Assembly: GCF_010015445.1 (NCBI RefSeq)
Contig: NC_053120.1
Location: 13,445,097 to 13,509,096, forward strand
Direction of reading: 5' to 3'
DNA from: Perca fluviatilis
Taxonomy: Eukaryota > Chordata > Actinopteri > Perciformes > Percidae
Length of the DNA stretch: 64,000 nucleotides
The position numbers were made by a program, and so were the translations under genes. Under the pieces are notes generated by a model. It was given only the letters and a program-made list of their open reading frames with translations. It did no database searches and had not been told where the DNA came from. This document shows positions 39,560 through 51,741 of this stretch, piece after piece. The number at the start of each line of letters is the position of its first letter. Positions within the stretch are counted from its first letter, which is position 1.

Positions 39560-39860
39560 TCCTGTAGTAGCTGCTTGTGTGTGGCTGCATGTGTCCCGCC
39601 CTCCTTGGAATAAGGTGCGGTTTCACTGCCCTCTCTGTCCCTCCTCCTCTCCCCGTTCCCTCCCACCTTCCCCTCTCTCTGCCAGTCTGTCACTGCGATG
39701 CCTTTTTCTTACTCTTTGCTTTCCCACTGCACAGGGACGAGGATCGATCAGTGTGACGTCATGGCAACGCAGGCTACAGTTGCAACTAACGAGCAGGAAG
39801 GGCCGATGACCGGACAGCCCCCAGAGAGGGGTTTGCGCTTGTGTTTGTGTACTGATTAAT
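39560..39860 (-). promoter_or_regulatory. Candidate sgip1 5' regulatory region with CRE/RFX site
   Basis: This GC-richer segment lies 1.1-1.4 kb upstream of the start-codon exon on the gene's strand. It contains TGACGTCA (39754-39761), a perfect cAMP-response element, overlapping ATGGCAAC (39761-39768), an RFX half-site. A possible donor (AGA/GTAAGA on the minus strand near 39711) could end a 5'UTR exon. All of this is inference from motifs; no TATA box or CpG island is evident. Confidence 0.25.
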
Positions 39861-40029
39861 TTTCTATGAGAGGGTGCAGAGAGAGAAACGGAGAGAGGGA
39901 GGGAGGGGGTGAATGTTTATGTGGACAAACTAAAGAGCAGAGGAGACTGACAATTAGGCAAACCTACAAAACAACACCTACAAATGAGACACTAAAGTGA
40001 TACTTTACAAAAAAAATACAATTTAAATC

Positions 40030-42010
40030 TGGGAATGAACCAGGAACAAATGTAGCAAGCATTTTGAGTCTAGTATTGTTTCTAGGATTATTGTCTTTAT
40101 TGTTATTAGTAGTGATAGTAGTCATCGTAGTCACAGTAGTACTTATTTTGTATCAGTATAATGTATATATTAAGTATTTAGTTCATAGAGTATGCCATGA
40201 AGTACATATCAGTTTAGTAATTTACATTTATTTCAAACTAAATATCCTTCTTCTGTAGAAATCAACATGTTGTGTTTGTTTTGTAAGGTCAGACAATATA
40301 AACAATCAGAAAGACAAATTAATATGTTAAAGTAAGATTTAATAAAGAATAAAAAAACAAAAGGAAAGTACCAAAAATATATATAATAAACATTACAAAT
40401 TACTAATGTTGCACTATTTGTCCAAACATTAAAACAGAAAGATTTCTTGTGTCAGTGAATCTTACTTATTTTTAAGGAAGTCAATGTCCAGGATAGCAAA
40501 TGTAACATTTTCCACAGAAAGAGAACTTGATACCTTTTCACCACTGCAGGTTGTTTATTATGCATTTTCTATTATTACTGAACAGGAGATAATGTAAAAA
40601 ACCTGTAAGCATATTGAGAGACCTAAACTTCTCTTTTTAAAGCCATCGTTCTGTGTATTTCTTGAGCATTCCTATGGAAGCCCGGTATTCAGCGGATATC
40701 AAGCTGTGCCGTCATAAATCTACTGAGCCAGGCAGCGTGTGTGTGGCATAATGGTGTTCACATAGATGACTTTGTATACATCCATATGCATATATGGATG
40801 TACAATGTATACGGTGTGTTCATGGGGAATCCTATAGCCTGTGACAAATAAATATCTTTTCCCCCCTCCATCTATCTGTCTATCTATCTGTCTTCATTCA
40901 TGCTTTAACAGAAGTCAGCCGTGAGCCTCTCCATGCCCAATGAATCCTCTCCAGTCAGGCTTAAGCCCATGTGATAGGGTCTCCCTCCCTCCCTCCCTCC
41001 AAATCTCTTGTTCTTTCTGTGATTTATCACTTCTTCCCTTTTCATTTACTGATTTATCCCTTTTCCTAACCTGTTATTTTTGTCAAGCTGCCTCTATATG
41101 GCTCATTCTGTCACTTGCCTCCTCCCTCCTTTCATCCCTCTGTCTCTCTTTGCCCAGTTCCTCTGTCTTAACACCCAGCAGATGCTCCCCAAAAAGAGGG
41201 TACCCCACCCTCCTACCAGCTTTAACTCCCTTCCCCCTCGTTCTTCCTTCTCCCCCTTCACTCCAGACCCGTATTTGGTGATACCCTGCCCTCTCATCTG
41301 TTTGATTATTTCTGCTGCCTCCCCTTTTTTGTCTTCTTAGCTACATCATCTTTTCTGTTCTCTCCACATCTCTATTTCCCATCACTTCCCTTCTCCTATT
41401 TTCTTCTACAGTACATTACTCCTCTTGACTCAGCCCTGCTCACTTCCTTGGCTGCGAGACAACAAGCATCTTCTCCTGCACGGCCATCTAGTGTTCACTG
41501 AGAATCATGACTGCTATTTACCATTGTGCTGGTGTTGAGGCAGTGCTGAGGAGGTAAAATATTGTGGATATTTGCTATGTGAGGTGTAGTACCATCAATA
41601 TACTGTACTGGGCATGTCTGGGGCAACTAGGCTGATATTTGGCAATACAAATAAAGACATATGTATAGTGATTTTGCAGTTGAGAAATGCTGCCATGCCA
41701 GCTAGTGGAGGAGTATAGAATAAGGGAAGAGGAAGGGAGGGGGATTTGCTAAATAAAGCCTAATGCCTTATAAGCTCTGTTTTGGAGCTGCAGGAGTTGG
41801 AACAACCTGAATAAAGACACACACACTTATGTCATTTACTATGGAGAGAGTTAGACCTTTATCCATTACATGTCCTTTTTTTTTTTATCCCTTATTTTCA
41901 GATACAGTCACCATCCGCATTCTCACTGCTAAGGTGTTGCAGTACTTTACTGAAAGGTCAAGAAAGGGTTTTTACCTACTGTACCTGAAACGATGCAAAA
42001 CCAGCCAGTA
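40030..42010. other. Region with no recognised gene
   Basis: Apart from pyrimidine-rich low-complexity DNA I see no exon, RNA gene or bounded element here. A short GCCATCTAGTG motif at about 41482 resembles the terminus of a fish repeat. Confidence 0.5.
40860..41030. repeat. Short (TCTA/TCTG)n and (CTCC)n tracts
   Basis: Tetranucleotide runs near 40867-40890 and 40980-41000 lie in a broadly C/T-rich region (40860-41410). The Ser/Pro/Leu-rich ORFs there follow from composition. Confidence 0.7.
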
Positions 42011-42014
42011 AACA

Positions 42015-42369
42015 ACTCCTCAGTCATGTAAAGCCCCTCTCCATAGAAACTCCTTGTTCGCAATCTCACCCCAGCCAGACAGAGAGATGAGAAGGGAAAG
42101 ACGAACAGAGGACGAAGATGATTTGCTGGAAAAGATAAGAGGGAGACAAGAATGAGGAATAACCAAGGACTTCGCCAGATGCAAGCTGCTCACAGGACAT
42201 GCACGTACACCGATACAGAAACCAGCACATAAATTAACAACTGCAAGTGTACAGGCGAAGGCATATACACACAACTGCACAGGAACACAACCTACGGAGA
42301 ATAGTAATGTAGCACAGTAGGCTAGACAAGTCGGGCAGTGACGGTCAACATGTCCTTTACTGCAGTGCG

Positions 42370-42414
<45 letters not shown>
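42015..42414 (-). repeat. Inverted-duplicate copy A (with CA microsatellite)
   Basis: The reverse complement of 42015-42364 matches 59906-60250 with about 15 differences in 345 bases by eye. It includes the shared stretches TGTTGACCGTCACTGCCCGA and TCCTCTGTTCGTCTTTCCC. Both copies abut a CA/GT array (here (AC)22 at 42371-42414). The 158-residue ORF here and the 170-residue ORF in the other copy share a sequence only because the DNA is duplicated. Neither shows a protein family signature. Confidence 0.9.
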
Positions 42415-42416
<2 letters not shown>

Positions 42417-42449
42417 GAAGACAAATATAAAGTCTTGGTCGATTTCACC

Positions 42450-44800
42450 AACACAATTCCAGTTAGCCTACTGAAGGCATGAAACCACAACCTCAAACAT
42501 TTGTAAAGAAATATTTACAAATCTAACTTTTTGGAAATGTTTGTTGAGATGTCTGTGGTTTACCCTATTAAAAAGCTGAAAATCAATCAGTGTACTTTAG
42601 TTTATTTTTCACCTCTGATGTTTGCTATTCTGAACGATTCACTGTTAGTATATACTGTAACAACAAAACAACTAAAAATCTGTTTAAATATAATTTTCTT
42701 TTTACATGTAAAGTACTTATAATTAGACAGCCAAAAATACATTTGTTATTGGTAATTACAGGTGAACTGGATCAAAATAAGTTGATTTACTTCCCAACAA
42801 GAACCCAAAAATCACACACTGTTGACGCCATCTACTGTTCACTTTAACACAGTGCACCTTTTCCTGCTATACACTGTACCTTTCCAACCCTTCCATCTCT
42901 GATCCACTTACAGCTGCTCTGTTTCCTGTTTTAATAACAGTACAGTGACAATAAAACATACAGTTTGTCACAGGCATCAGCAGTCTGAATCTTGGTAAAA
43001 AAAACAAAAAAAACATTTGACTTCCCAGTATGTAGATACAGCATCTGCACAATTGCATTCAGTCTGGATCACTGCAAGACTAGGCTAATCCCAGAGTAAG
43101 CTATGGTTGCCTATACTAATTTAGCATTACACTATAAGCTTGATACCTCCAGCGACACCAACAAAACTTCACTGTATTGTCACATTTAAGTACTTTACGA
43201 CACGTTCTTTGGTCCTTATCTCAGTAAAACACTCTTTCCTAAGAGCAGAGCAGCCTCCTTGGGCATTTAGACACACTCTTACTATTCAGAAATAGACATG
43301 GGCAAGGATGCTCTTATTTCTGGCACATATTTTATACACCCCAGATGGCAGAAACTTGTGAAAAGTGAGCCTGTTTACTTAAAAAAACAGCAGATGCAAA
43401 AGAAAAAGTGAATCTTCTTCTCTATCCCCACCCCATCTACCTCTCTTGTTCCCTCCCTCTCCCAACCTCTACCTTGAATCTGTCTCAAGTTACCCCTCAC
43501 ACATACACCCTCCACCTCCCTCCCTCTGACCTACTTTCTTTCCACCTCATGCCTTTCGCCTGTAGGGTGCAGTGTTGCTCTTGTCTGACTTATTTTTCAG
43601 TGATGCCTGATGCATCTATATGCAGATCCAGAACAGTTTCCACAACCTACAAAAACCGCAAATTCAAATGGGTCATCACTGGTACTGTGAATGGAGGTTA
43701 AAAGGGGAAAGCTGCATTGAGCAGCAAACTGTCGTCATCATCTGGCAAATGAGGAACCACTGGGAGTCGAGGATGAGGTATGGTGATGCCACTGCATTCA
43801 TCAAATGTGTTCTAGTTCCATCTTCAATCTCCTCATAAAACAAAAATAGCAAACTTGCACAAACTGAGCTCTTCCCGTTGCAACAGTAACAGCTCGTGTT
43901 GAACCACTACTGATTAACTGATTGTGGTGGTAATGCAACTCATGGATGCCAACTGACAACCTTGCTGCTAAACTATCTGATGCGGGGGGGGGCACGACAA
44001 TGCACGCAACACATCATGGCTGCTTACTCTCCTGGGAACTGGGATCCCGTTGCCTGCTTGTCGTTAACGAGTAACGATCTGTCGACGAGGGTCGGCTATC
44101 GGTCAGAAAACAAAATCTAAATTAGCATCCCTATACATGATTAATTACTTATCTTACTACTTACATACTTATTACTTATAAAATGTAAAAAATTCTCACA
44201 TGAAGATTTGCTGCTTTAAATGATAACTACAGTACCCTACAGTTTTCTGGCTGATGGTGAGACAAAATAAGCAATCTTCATACAACACAGCTGGGCTCTA
44301 GGAATGACAGTTTAAAGACCAAACAATCACTAAATAAAAGATAATTCGTTTTATGTTCATGCAGGTGATCATCTCAGGGCTTTTCAGACAGGCAGGCTAA
44401 CTGCAGGCCTCAACAGGACCAGTTAAACAAAAGGGATGCAGGTATGTGTGTGGACGCAAAACTTGAGTTACCTTTTCCACCTTCAAACACTACTGAAATT
44501 CTTAATAAGAAAAAAAAAAACCTGAAACAGATTTAATGATATGCTATATCTTGCCACAGTTACTGAGGTAACAGGATGATGACCCTAAGTCTGTGCTACA
44601 GGAGCAGGGCACTGAAGAGCTGGGAAAACCCAGTGGAACATGACCATGCAGTGATGTGAACAAAGCTAACAGGAAGAGAGAGGTGCGTCTTTTCTCCTAC
44701 AATAAAATCATCAGGTTCACTCACAGCTAGCCAATACACCAGCTAGCAATAAATATGTATTAATAATTAATGCACTTCTTTGAGGGTTTTTTTGGGGGGC
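42450..44800. other. Region with no recognised gene
   Basis: AT-rich DNA with short homopolymers, for example runs of A near 43010 and 44509, and a G run at 43983. No splice-bounded conserved peptide, tRNA or bounded transposon was recognised. Confidence 0.5.
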
Positions 44801-44802
44801 AT

Positions 44803-45143
44803 GGGGGTTGGGCGATATGGAGAAAATTAAATATCACGATATTTTTGACCAAATACTTCGATATCGATACCGCAACGATATTGGTGCTTTCACAAAATAT
44901 TTACATAATGGGATTTTTGATGAACAATCATCAGTAATGTGGATATGATGACTAAGTGGGTAAAGGCAAATAATACAACGGTTACAACAGTCTGGTAAGT
45001 TCAGAAAATGACATCACTTTACTGGAATTCAGCCTTTAAAACCTTAAAAAAAACAACACGTATGCCATATTACGATATCCAAAATCTAAGACAAAATCTA
45101 GTGTCATATCACGATAGATATAATATCAATATATTGCCCAGCA
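44803..45143. mobile_element. hAT-like MITE (GGGCGATATGG family), copy 1
   Basis: It runs from GTTGGGCGATATGGAGAAAA to ATCAATATATTGCCCAGC, inverted ends with mismatches, with CACGATATTTTTGACC inside. The right half matches the truncated copy at 53095-53217. Target duplication not identified, so exact ends are uncertain. Confidence 0.7.
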
Positions 45144-45526
45144 AGAAGCACAAAACGACACAGTCTGCGACATTAAAGAACGGCTTGTTTATTGCTAAGG
45201 CCACAGGGTCAAAATTAAATGATTTATTAAAAATGTAATAACAATAACTTATAACAATAACTTATTTCACCAGTAAATTCCTATGAACGACAAAAACAAC
45301 CACTGGATGGGAAAAGGGTATTTTACAATAACTGTTACAATAATACAGACACACTTTTACACCGTTTAGCTGTCAGCATTTTAACAGTGTTTACTCCAGC
45401 TGCAAGCTAACGGTAGGCTAACGTTACCTGCTGTCGAGTGTAGTGTTAACTAGCGTCCCATGCGGCGATGTTTCAGTTGCCTCTAACATCCGTTTCGGAG
45501 CATCAGAGAGAAGCGCAGGCATTTAA

Positions 45527-46148
45527 TACCCCTTTTCCACCAAGGCAGAGCTGGTGCTGGTTCGGAGCCAGAGCCTAGTTTCAAATCGGTTCTTTGTTTT
45601 TCGACCACCAAAGCACCAGCTCCGAACCAGTAAAAGTGGTTCTTAAGTAGCACCAAATCATTGCTGGGCCAGAAGTAAGAACCGCTTACGTCAGCGGCTG
45701 GGGGCGGGGTTACCGTGACCAACAAGACGAACAGAAACTTGTGACTGGCATTTTTGAATTAGCAGATAAACACGATGGACGCGATTAAACAAAAACAGCA
45801 GTGGTCAGAGGAGGAAACAAGCTGCTTTCTTGCACTATAAAGGGGAGCCGCGCGAACACGTTGGATCCGCCGAGTTTGGATGCCAATGTAGGTCCGCAAA
45901 GCCATGAACATCAATAGCAAAGCAACGTCCGCCATTGTTGATGGTGCGTTTGTGTTTGGCGCCGCCGCGCTAACGTTGCTGGGAAAGAGGAGACGTGTGC
46001 TGTGACGTAAGAGCTGGCTCTGTGCTGGCTCTTTAGCCTGTGGAAAAGCAAACCGGTTCTTTGGAGGCTCGTCAGTCGAACCAACTCCGAACCGGCACTA
46101 GCTCTAGCTCTGAACCAGCACCTGGTTCTTGCTGGTGGAAAAGGGGTA
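45527..46148 (+). mobile_element. Non-autonomous DNA transposon, CCCCTTTTCCACC termini (Harbinger/ISL2EU-like)
   Basis: It begins TACCCCTTTTCCACCAAGG and ends CTGGTGGAAAAGGGGTA, 16 bp perfect inverted repeats with further subterminal GGTGCTGGTTC symmetry. The flanks suggest a TA target duplication, which would fit ISL2EU; a 3-bp Harbinger duplication is not clear. Inside, a plus-strand frame from ATG at 45775 reads MDAIKQKQQWSEEETSCFLA before a stop. This resembles the start of a Myb/SANT-like domain as carried by Harbinger-type elements. Confidence 0.7.
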
Positions 46149-46149
46149 T

Positions 46150-48010
46150 CCGTGGCACCGAAATGAGGCACCGAAATCCGCGTTGCTATTCAGTCCGGTA
46201 GATAACGGTCATATTAGCACGGATGACATTTTCTCATTCAAAATGAAGATTTTCGCCGAAAAGCGAGTAGTTTGCAGGTATGCATATTGTTTCCTTTGTC
46301 AACTAAAAAGGTACCCTTACATGTGACAACCGTGTCACTTTTTTCCTATACCCTAAATTTTAGGTTTGTCAACACAGAGATGCAGTTTTACAGATATGAT
46401 GCCTCTCAGTAAACGTCATCTCTATACTGGGCCTTCCCTGGGCTCATGTTGCAACTGTCACGTCTCATGTCCCAAAGCCTCGTGCCATTTCCTGCACAAT
46501 GCTGAAGCAACATCCCTGCAAACCTCCACCCTGCTCCAACTCTCCCCACCCCCAAAGTGCCCTGATGAGGGATCATGATTAAGCAGCAGTCATTAAAATG
46601 TACACAGACAAACAGCCACCCACAGATTAGGCAGCAGTTGAGTGCAGTCAAACCAAAACAACTCACTCTCCACTGAGCGGCAGGGGAAGGCATGCAGGGC
46701 GATAAGGCGTGGCGGTGGCAGGGTGCCATGTCGAGGGCCTACGTGCCAACCAGCCACTCATGATACCCTCCGTCTGTGTGGCCAGACAGACACACTGTTC
46801 TCTGTCATTACCCAACTTGCTGCCCTGCCCAGGGGTCCAGGCACACACATACACACTACATCAAGCAGCAAGGTTTTCTGTGTAATTAGCACCCACTTCC
46901 TAATTACTTGATGATGCTGAGAAGGCTGACTGCCTGCTCATATGTGGATTTGGATTGTTTAGTCTGATGCCACTGGGGGTATTATTTAGATTCATAGCTT
47001 TATGTTCTTATAGCAAGAGATGGGAGTTCTTAAAAATGTTATATGGGAAAATAAAAAAGCACTAGTGAGTGAGCGAGTGAGATAGCAAGTTAGCAAGTGT
47101 TGCAGGTTAGCATAGTTGGTCACATTGGAAGATATTCAGTCTGACTTTAACCAACCACAGTGGTCAGTTCAGTTTAAAATGAAAATCAACTTGTGGAGAC
47201 TTGAAACTTGAAATGACAGTCTTGTATGACTACATTTCCTACTGCCTCCCTGCCCTGCAGCACCAGTTTAATACTGTCAGCCTGGACTATTCTCGGACCC
47301 CAAACCCCAGGCCGAGTCAACCCCCTGTTAAAAGCCCCCTCTGAAAACCAAGTCCTCCCCTTCAGCCTCAGGGGATGGAAAAGATGAGCTCATCTCTCTA
47401 ATACTGGGCCGGTCTGGTCTGTGGTCTCCCTAATGGTCTCCAGGATGTCAGCACCGGTCCAATAAGTCCCTCTTACTCACACCAATTACCATTTCCACAC
47501 ATGGCCCAAGCCTAAATAAACAGAGCCCAAACTTGCTATACAATCAGCTTATATCTATAAACAGTGGAGAAGTTTAAATTAGGCCACTCCCAAGAGTACC
47601 GGCCTTTGCTTGGACAGCATGGCTGAGATGACAGAATGGAACCAGATGAACTCACTGCAGGGAGTTTCAAAGGAGTATTTTAAAGACAACTAATAGCACA
47701 GACATGAGTTTGACGCTCCCTAATAGTTTATTTGGATAATTCAAACAGAACATTTTAATATGAAGTTAAATCATTAGAACTGGATATTAATTAGATTTGG
47801 AAGGTATCGTTCTGTTTCCATGGTAAATGGCCCCCCATCAAGAACACATTGAGCTAAATGACTCCTCTGCCTAAAGCTAAGGTGGGAACAGAAAACCTGA
47901 TAGTTTATTTAGTTTTGGCCAACAAAAAAAAGAGAGAAACACTTGCCTACACTTGCTTACTGGCTTACTCTGGGTTGGCTGGACACCCACAGGAATGTTG
48001 CTAATATAGG
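46150..48010. other. Region with no recognised gene
   Basis: The first 170 bases (GGCACCGAAATGAGGCACCG, then CGCCGAAAAGCGAGTAG) look like interspersed-repeat sequence, perhaps the continuation of whatever surrounds the element at 45527. Beyond that I see no exon or bounded element. Confidence 0.4.
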
Positions 48011-48011
48011 T

Positions 48012-48013
<2 letters not shown>

Positions 48014-48105
<92 letters not shown>
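48014..48105. repeat. (TG)46 microsatellite
   Basis: Pure TG run of 92 bases. Confidence 0.97.
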
Positions 48106-48109
<4 letters not shown>

Positions 48110-48460
48110 GACGTGCCAGTAGGAGGCCAGATAAGCCTCCCAATGACGCATTTAATATTGAACCAATAATTCATGAGGCATCTTAAAATAGGAGTGTAGA
48201 TTTTTAAGATCTGCTGTATCTAACAGTAGTGAGAACAATACACCTGCCTCTGACATACCATAGTAGGTCATGATGAGGCAGATTCAAGTCATGACGATGG
48301 TTCACAAAATGACTGACTATCATGGTTCACCAGTTCCTGTGGTTGGTTCATGGTTCCTGTTCCCTCTCTTTGCAGGCCTTTTAACTAAAGTTAAAATCAA
48401 AAATGGGCAGTGAACCCAACTAGGGCCAACCACACTTCCTGAGTCAGGTGGGTAGAGCAT

Positions 48461-49137
48461 CAGTAGTTATGTTTCCATCTAATTGTCAAGAGAATTTTAA
48501 GCAAACGTTTAAAAATGTGAATTAGAAGCATTTCCATCAACTGGTTTAGAGCGAATAAACTAGACTATGCAAAGCGTACTTTCATCACAAGTTGACGTCA
48601 CGCATGGTTGTAGATTGCAAACCGGCGTGCTAAATCAAAGAGTTTAGAAGCTAAGTTCTTTGGCTAAATGGAGAGAGGACGCATTGTACAAGTTGGCCAC
48701 CTGTGCAGAATACAGGGTCGAGGCAGAGACATTTGGTGTCAGCGAGACAACCGTTCACCACTGTGTATCCGCAGTGTGCACGGCCATACGATTAAAGCTG
48801 TTGAACCAATTTGTCAATTTACCCGACGTGGCTGAGGCACAGGTTATAGCGCACCACAACTCCACTACGTACCCTGTGCCACAAGTGTACGGCGCACTGA
48901 ATGGGACCCATATCCCGATCCCTCCCCCATCCGATGGATACCGGGACTATAGTCATGTGAGTTACATGTTTGCTACGTCACAACTTATTCTGCAAAGCAG
49001 TTTCCATCTCCCATTTTGCGCATTCATTGTTTTTCGAAAATTGGCAAAAAACACCTCAAGCAAACATAAAAACTACGCAGTTTGCATCAACATTTTCTAA
49101 TGCGCGTAAAAATACCTTGATGGAAACATGACTACTG
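48461..49137 (+). mobile_element. Deleted PIF/Harbinger element
   Basis: It begins CAGTAGTTATGTTTCCATCT and ends GATGGAAACATGACTACTG, about 19 bp inverted repeats with one mismatch. It encloses a fragment of Harbinger transposase (separate entry), then AT-rich DNA to the right end. At 677 bp it is far shorter than an autonomous Harbinger (about 3 kb), so most of the catalytic domain and the second gene have been deleted. The target duplication is not clear. Confidence 0.85.
48660..49100 (+). pseudogene. PIF/Harbinger transposase fragment (HARBI1-like), inactive
   Basis: The frame encodes AKWREDALYKLATCAEYRV, a helix-turn-helix segment FGVSETTVHHCV, and then YGALNGTHIPIPPPSDGYRD. This is the hallmark of Harbinger DDE transposases and their host relative HARBI1. 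In active enzymes the central motif is GxxDGTHI with the first catalytic Asp; here Asn replaces it. After YRDY the similarity stops, and the last 45 residues are translated terminal-region DNA, so the other two catalytic residues are missing. No ATG opens the frame (it runs from a TTG). Clearly a fossil. Confidence 0.88.
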
Positions 49138-49342
49138 TATTGACACAGCAGGAATCTTCTACTGCAAAATACGTAAAAGTGTGTTTTTGCGTATGTGAGT
49201 GTAATCGGTGGGAGTGGATGGGTAATTCTCAAAGTATACAGAGGTTCTTTTAGCATATTTAAACTCTTCATTTATAAAATTGATAGTTTAATCTTAAAAA
49301 GTCAGGCAATGATCGTTAAAAATTCCCAGAGCCTTAAGTGAC

Positions 49343-49640
49343 TAGGGATTGGTTTTCGATACCAGTACCAATACCGTGACTTCGATACCGGCACCTTAAC
49401 AATACTATTTTCGATACCAATTTTATAAAATCCATTTTAATAAAGAACAACAACATCAAGAAATTACAACCTTACAACCTAATGAATGTCTTAATTAATT
49501 ATTCCTATGACGTGCAACGTTAGACAGCCAATCAGCAGCATTACTAGATCTTAGTAGAAGCATGCTGCATGCTTATTGGCTCACTGTTGCTGATGAGATT
49601 TACTCCTTAGGTATTGAAATTTGGTATTGAATGGCATTTT
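49343..49640. mobile_element. hAT-like MITE fragment (TAGGGATTGG family)
   Basis: It starts TAGGGATTGGTTTTCGATACC and has repeated CGATACC motifs at the left and inverse GGTATTGAA motifs near 49610-49630. The right terminal repeat is not recognisable. Confidence 0.55.
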
Positions 49641-49649
49641 CCGATACTC

Positions 49650-50940
49650 GATAATATAGAGGAAATTCAGTCTAAAGTCTTAAAACTGGCAAAGCACTTG
49701 CCTTCTCTAAACTACAGTCTAAACTCAAAAAAGGTATTCAAAGAACAAGAAAATGGTCGCATTGGAAACAGGAAATGCATTACCCCTGTTCGTCATATCA
49801 AGATGCACTGGTGTGTTATAGTACATGTATCATCAACAGTACCCTTCCTGTTGCATAAATCTTCGTCACCCAAAATTGTGGAAAAAAGGCAGTCGGAATT
49901 ACATGTTCCCAATTTTTACTCTCTTTAATCTTGTTGAGGAGCAGGTTAGTTACTTGCTTCCTACCTGACGTCACTTTATCCTGAGAGGAGAAATGGTGCA
50001 CTGCATGCATGTTATTAGGCCTGATTGTGTTTTTTTTTTATAGATCAATACTATAAATATTACATCAATGTTACATTGGTATATTTATTTTTCAACAAAA
50101 CAATACTGTATATGGCAATGAGTAGACCCTTCAAATTTGGTTTAAAGAATTGTGAAAAGACATGTTTGAGGTAGGACATGTTTACAGTTATTATTCACCC
50201 CCCTCCTTTTTTACTATTCTACAGATATATATAGCCCTTTATCGGTGTTAGACGTATAGTAGCCAAAATCGGTCAGTGACATGTGAACTGTCTTGGTAGT
50301 GTAGTGCAATGTGTTTTTCTGTTCTGTGCTATGAGGTGCACTAAGAGGTGTCCTATGGACCGACTTGGGAGTATGTAGGGCATGCCCAAACACACACGCA
50401 CGCACGCACAGCTGGAGCTAAATCTTTGGCCGAATGCAGCAGCAACAGATACTATTAAAATATGTGCACATTACAGACTCCATAATCCATGTGCATGTAC
50501 ATACACATGTACATGCAGAAGCACTTCCACCCAGAAGGCACAAGATCCCTTGCTCTTCGTTACTCATCGCTGACTTGTTTTACACCATCTCCTGAGTGTC
50601 ATATAATAGAGCATGTTCTCCTCTTTCCATCACAGACAGCTGCAGCTAACCCACGCGCGCACAAGGCTTACCCACGCGCACAAGACTTACCCAAATCCCT
50701 CACACACTTCCAGTGAACTCTCTTCCTTCATGATGCTGACACACACAGTACCACAACACCGCTAATTACATTTTTTACATGGGCAAATATACAGGACAGA
50801 TTTTTTTTATTTAACCACACCAACCTCAATGCGAAAAAATCTAATTTGGATATAGAAATTTGTAGTCCCAAAATGTTCCGCCTTTTTCTTTTTAGCCAGC
50901 TACTGTTTCAAAGTCCATTTGTGATCTGCAACACAATAAA
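49650..50940. other. Region with no recognised gene
   Basis: A short CACACGCACGCACGCACAGC tract occurs at 50391. The 104-residue ORF at 49614-49928 begins within the MITE fragment and has no family motif. I see nothing else supportable. Confidence 0.45.
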
Positions 50941-50950
50941 AAACATGATC

Positions 50951-51301
50951 AGACTTACAAATTTGCGGGAACCAATCACAAACTGGTTTATCCACCTGGA
51001 GCGCTATTGGCGGGTTTAACACGATGACGATAGAGAAGCGACCAAGCAGCTTTTTGTTTACATTAAACAAGCCGGTCACTGAAGCGCAGCACTGCATGGC
51101 AGCAACCCGTTGATGCCACTGTCGCTGCTACATCACCCGGATCGTTGGTCTGATTGGTCGAAGGACTATCCAATTGCGTACAGAGTCATTTGAACTATGC
51201 CCGTTGATCACGCCTCTTGTGCAGTACAAAATACAGAGCAGACCCCCCAGACTAATGTTCAATCTTAAAATATTGAGCTTGGTCTGGTGATAGCCAGACT
51301 A
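50951..51301. mobile_element. Fish interspersed repeat (non-autonomous DNA transposon)
   Basis: The sequence from TTTGCGGGAACCAATCACAA to GGTCTGGTGATAGCCAGACT matches, from memory, a very common fish repeat with CpG-rich interior. The left end AGACTTAC and the right end AGCCAGACT are weak inverted repeats. The superfamily is not determinable by eye. Confidence 0.55.
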
Positions 51302-51741
51302 CTAGAGCTTGACATTGACTGGCTAGTTGAGCAAGGTGACTTATTTAAAATTATTCATATATTTAGAAACTCCTTAGGTCTTATACTTAAAAAAGGAAAT
51401 GTACAGATAGATTATAACATTGATGGTTTGGTCAAATGGTAGGTGTTTTCCCAAGCATGCAGACAGGCCTGTATGACTGATACTCTCTGAGGAAATACTT
51501 TGCTCCTCCACACTAGGACATACTGTGAGGCATCCCCCATGAACAATCCATAGCAAAAGCAAAAGCAGCATAAATGACTCACCCTGTCTCCAACAGCAAT
51601 CATAACCCTTTCTGTATTTAACAATGCAAAATTGGCTAAAGAAGGATATATTCTTATTTCTATTTGCTCAAACAGAAGGGGGGAGATGAGTCAAGGCACA
51701 TGGAGATGATACATTTTAAATGCTTTTCGTTGAGCTGGAAG

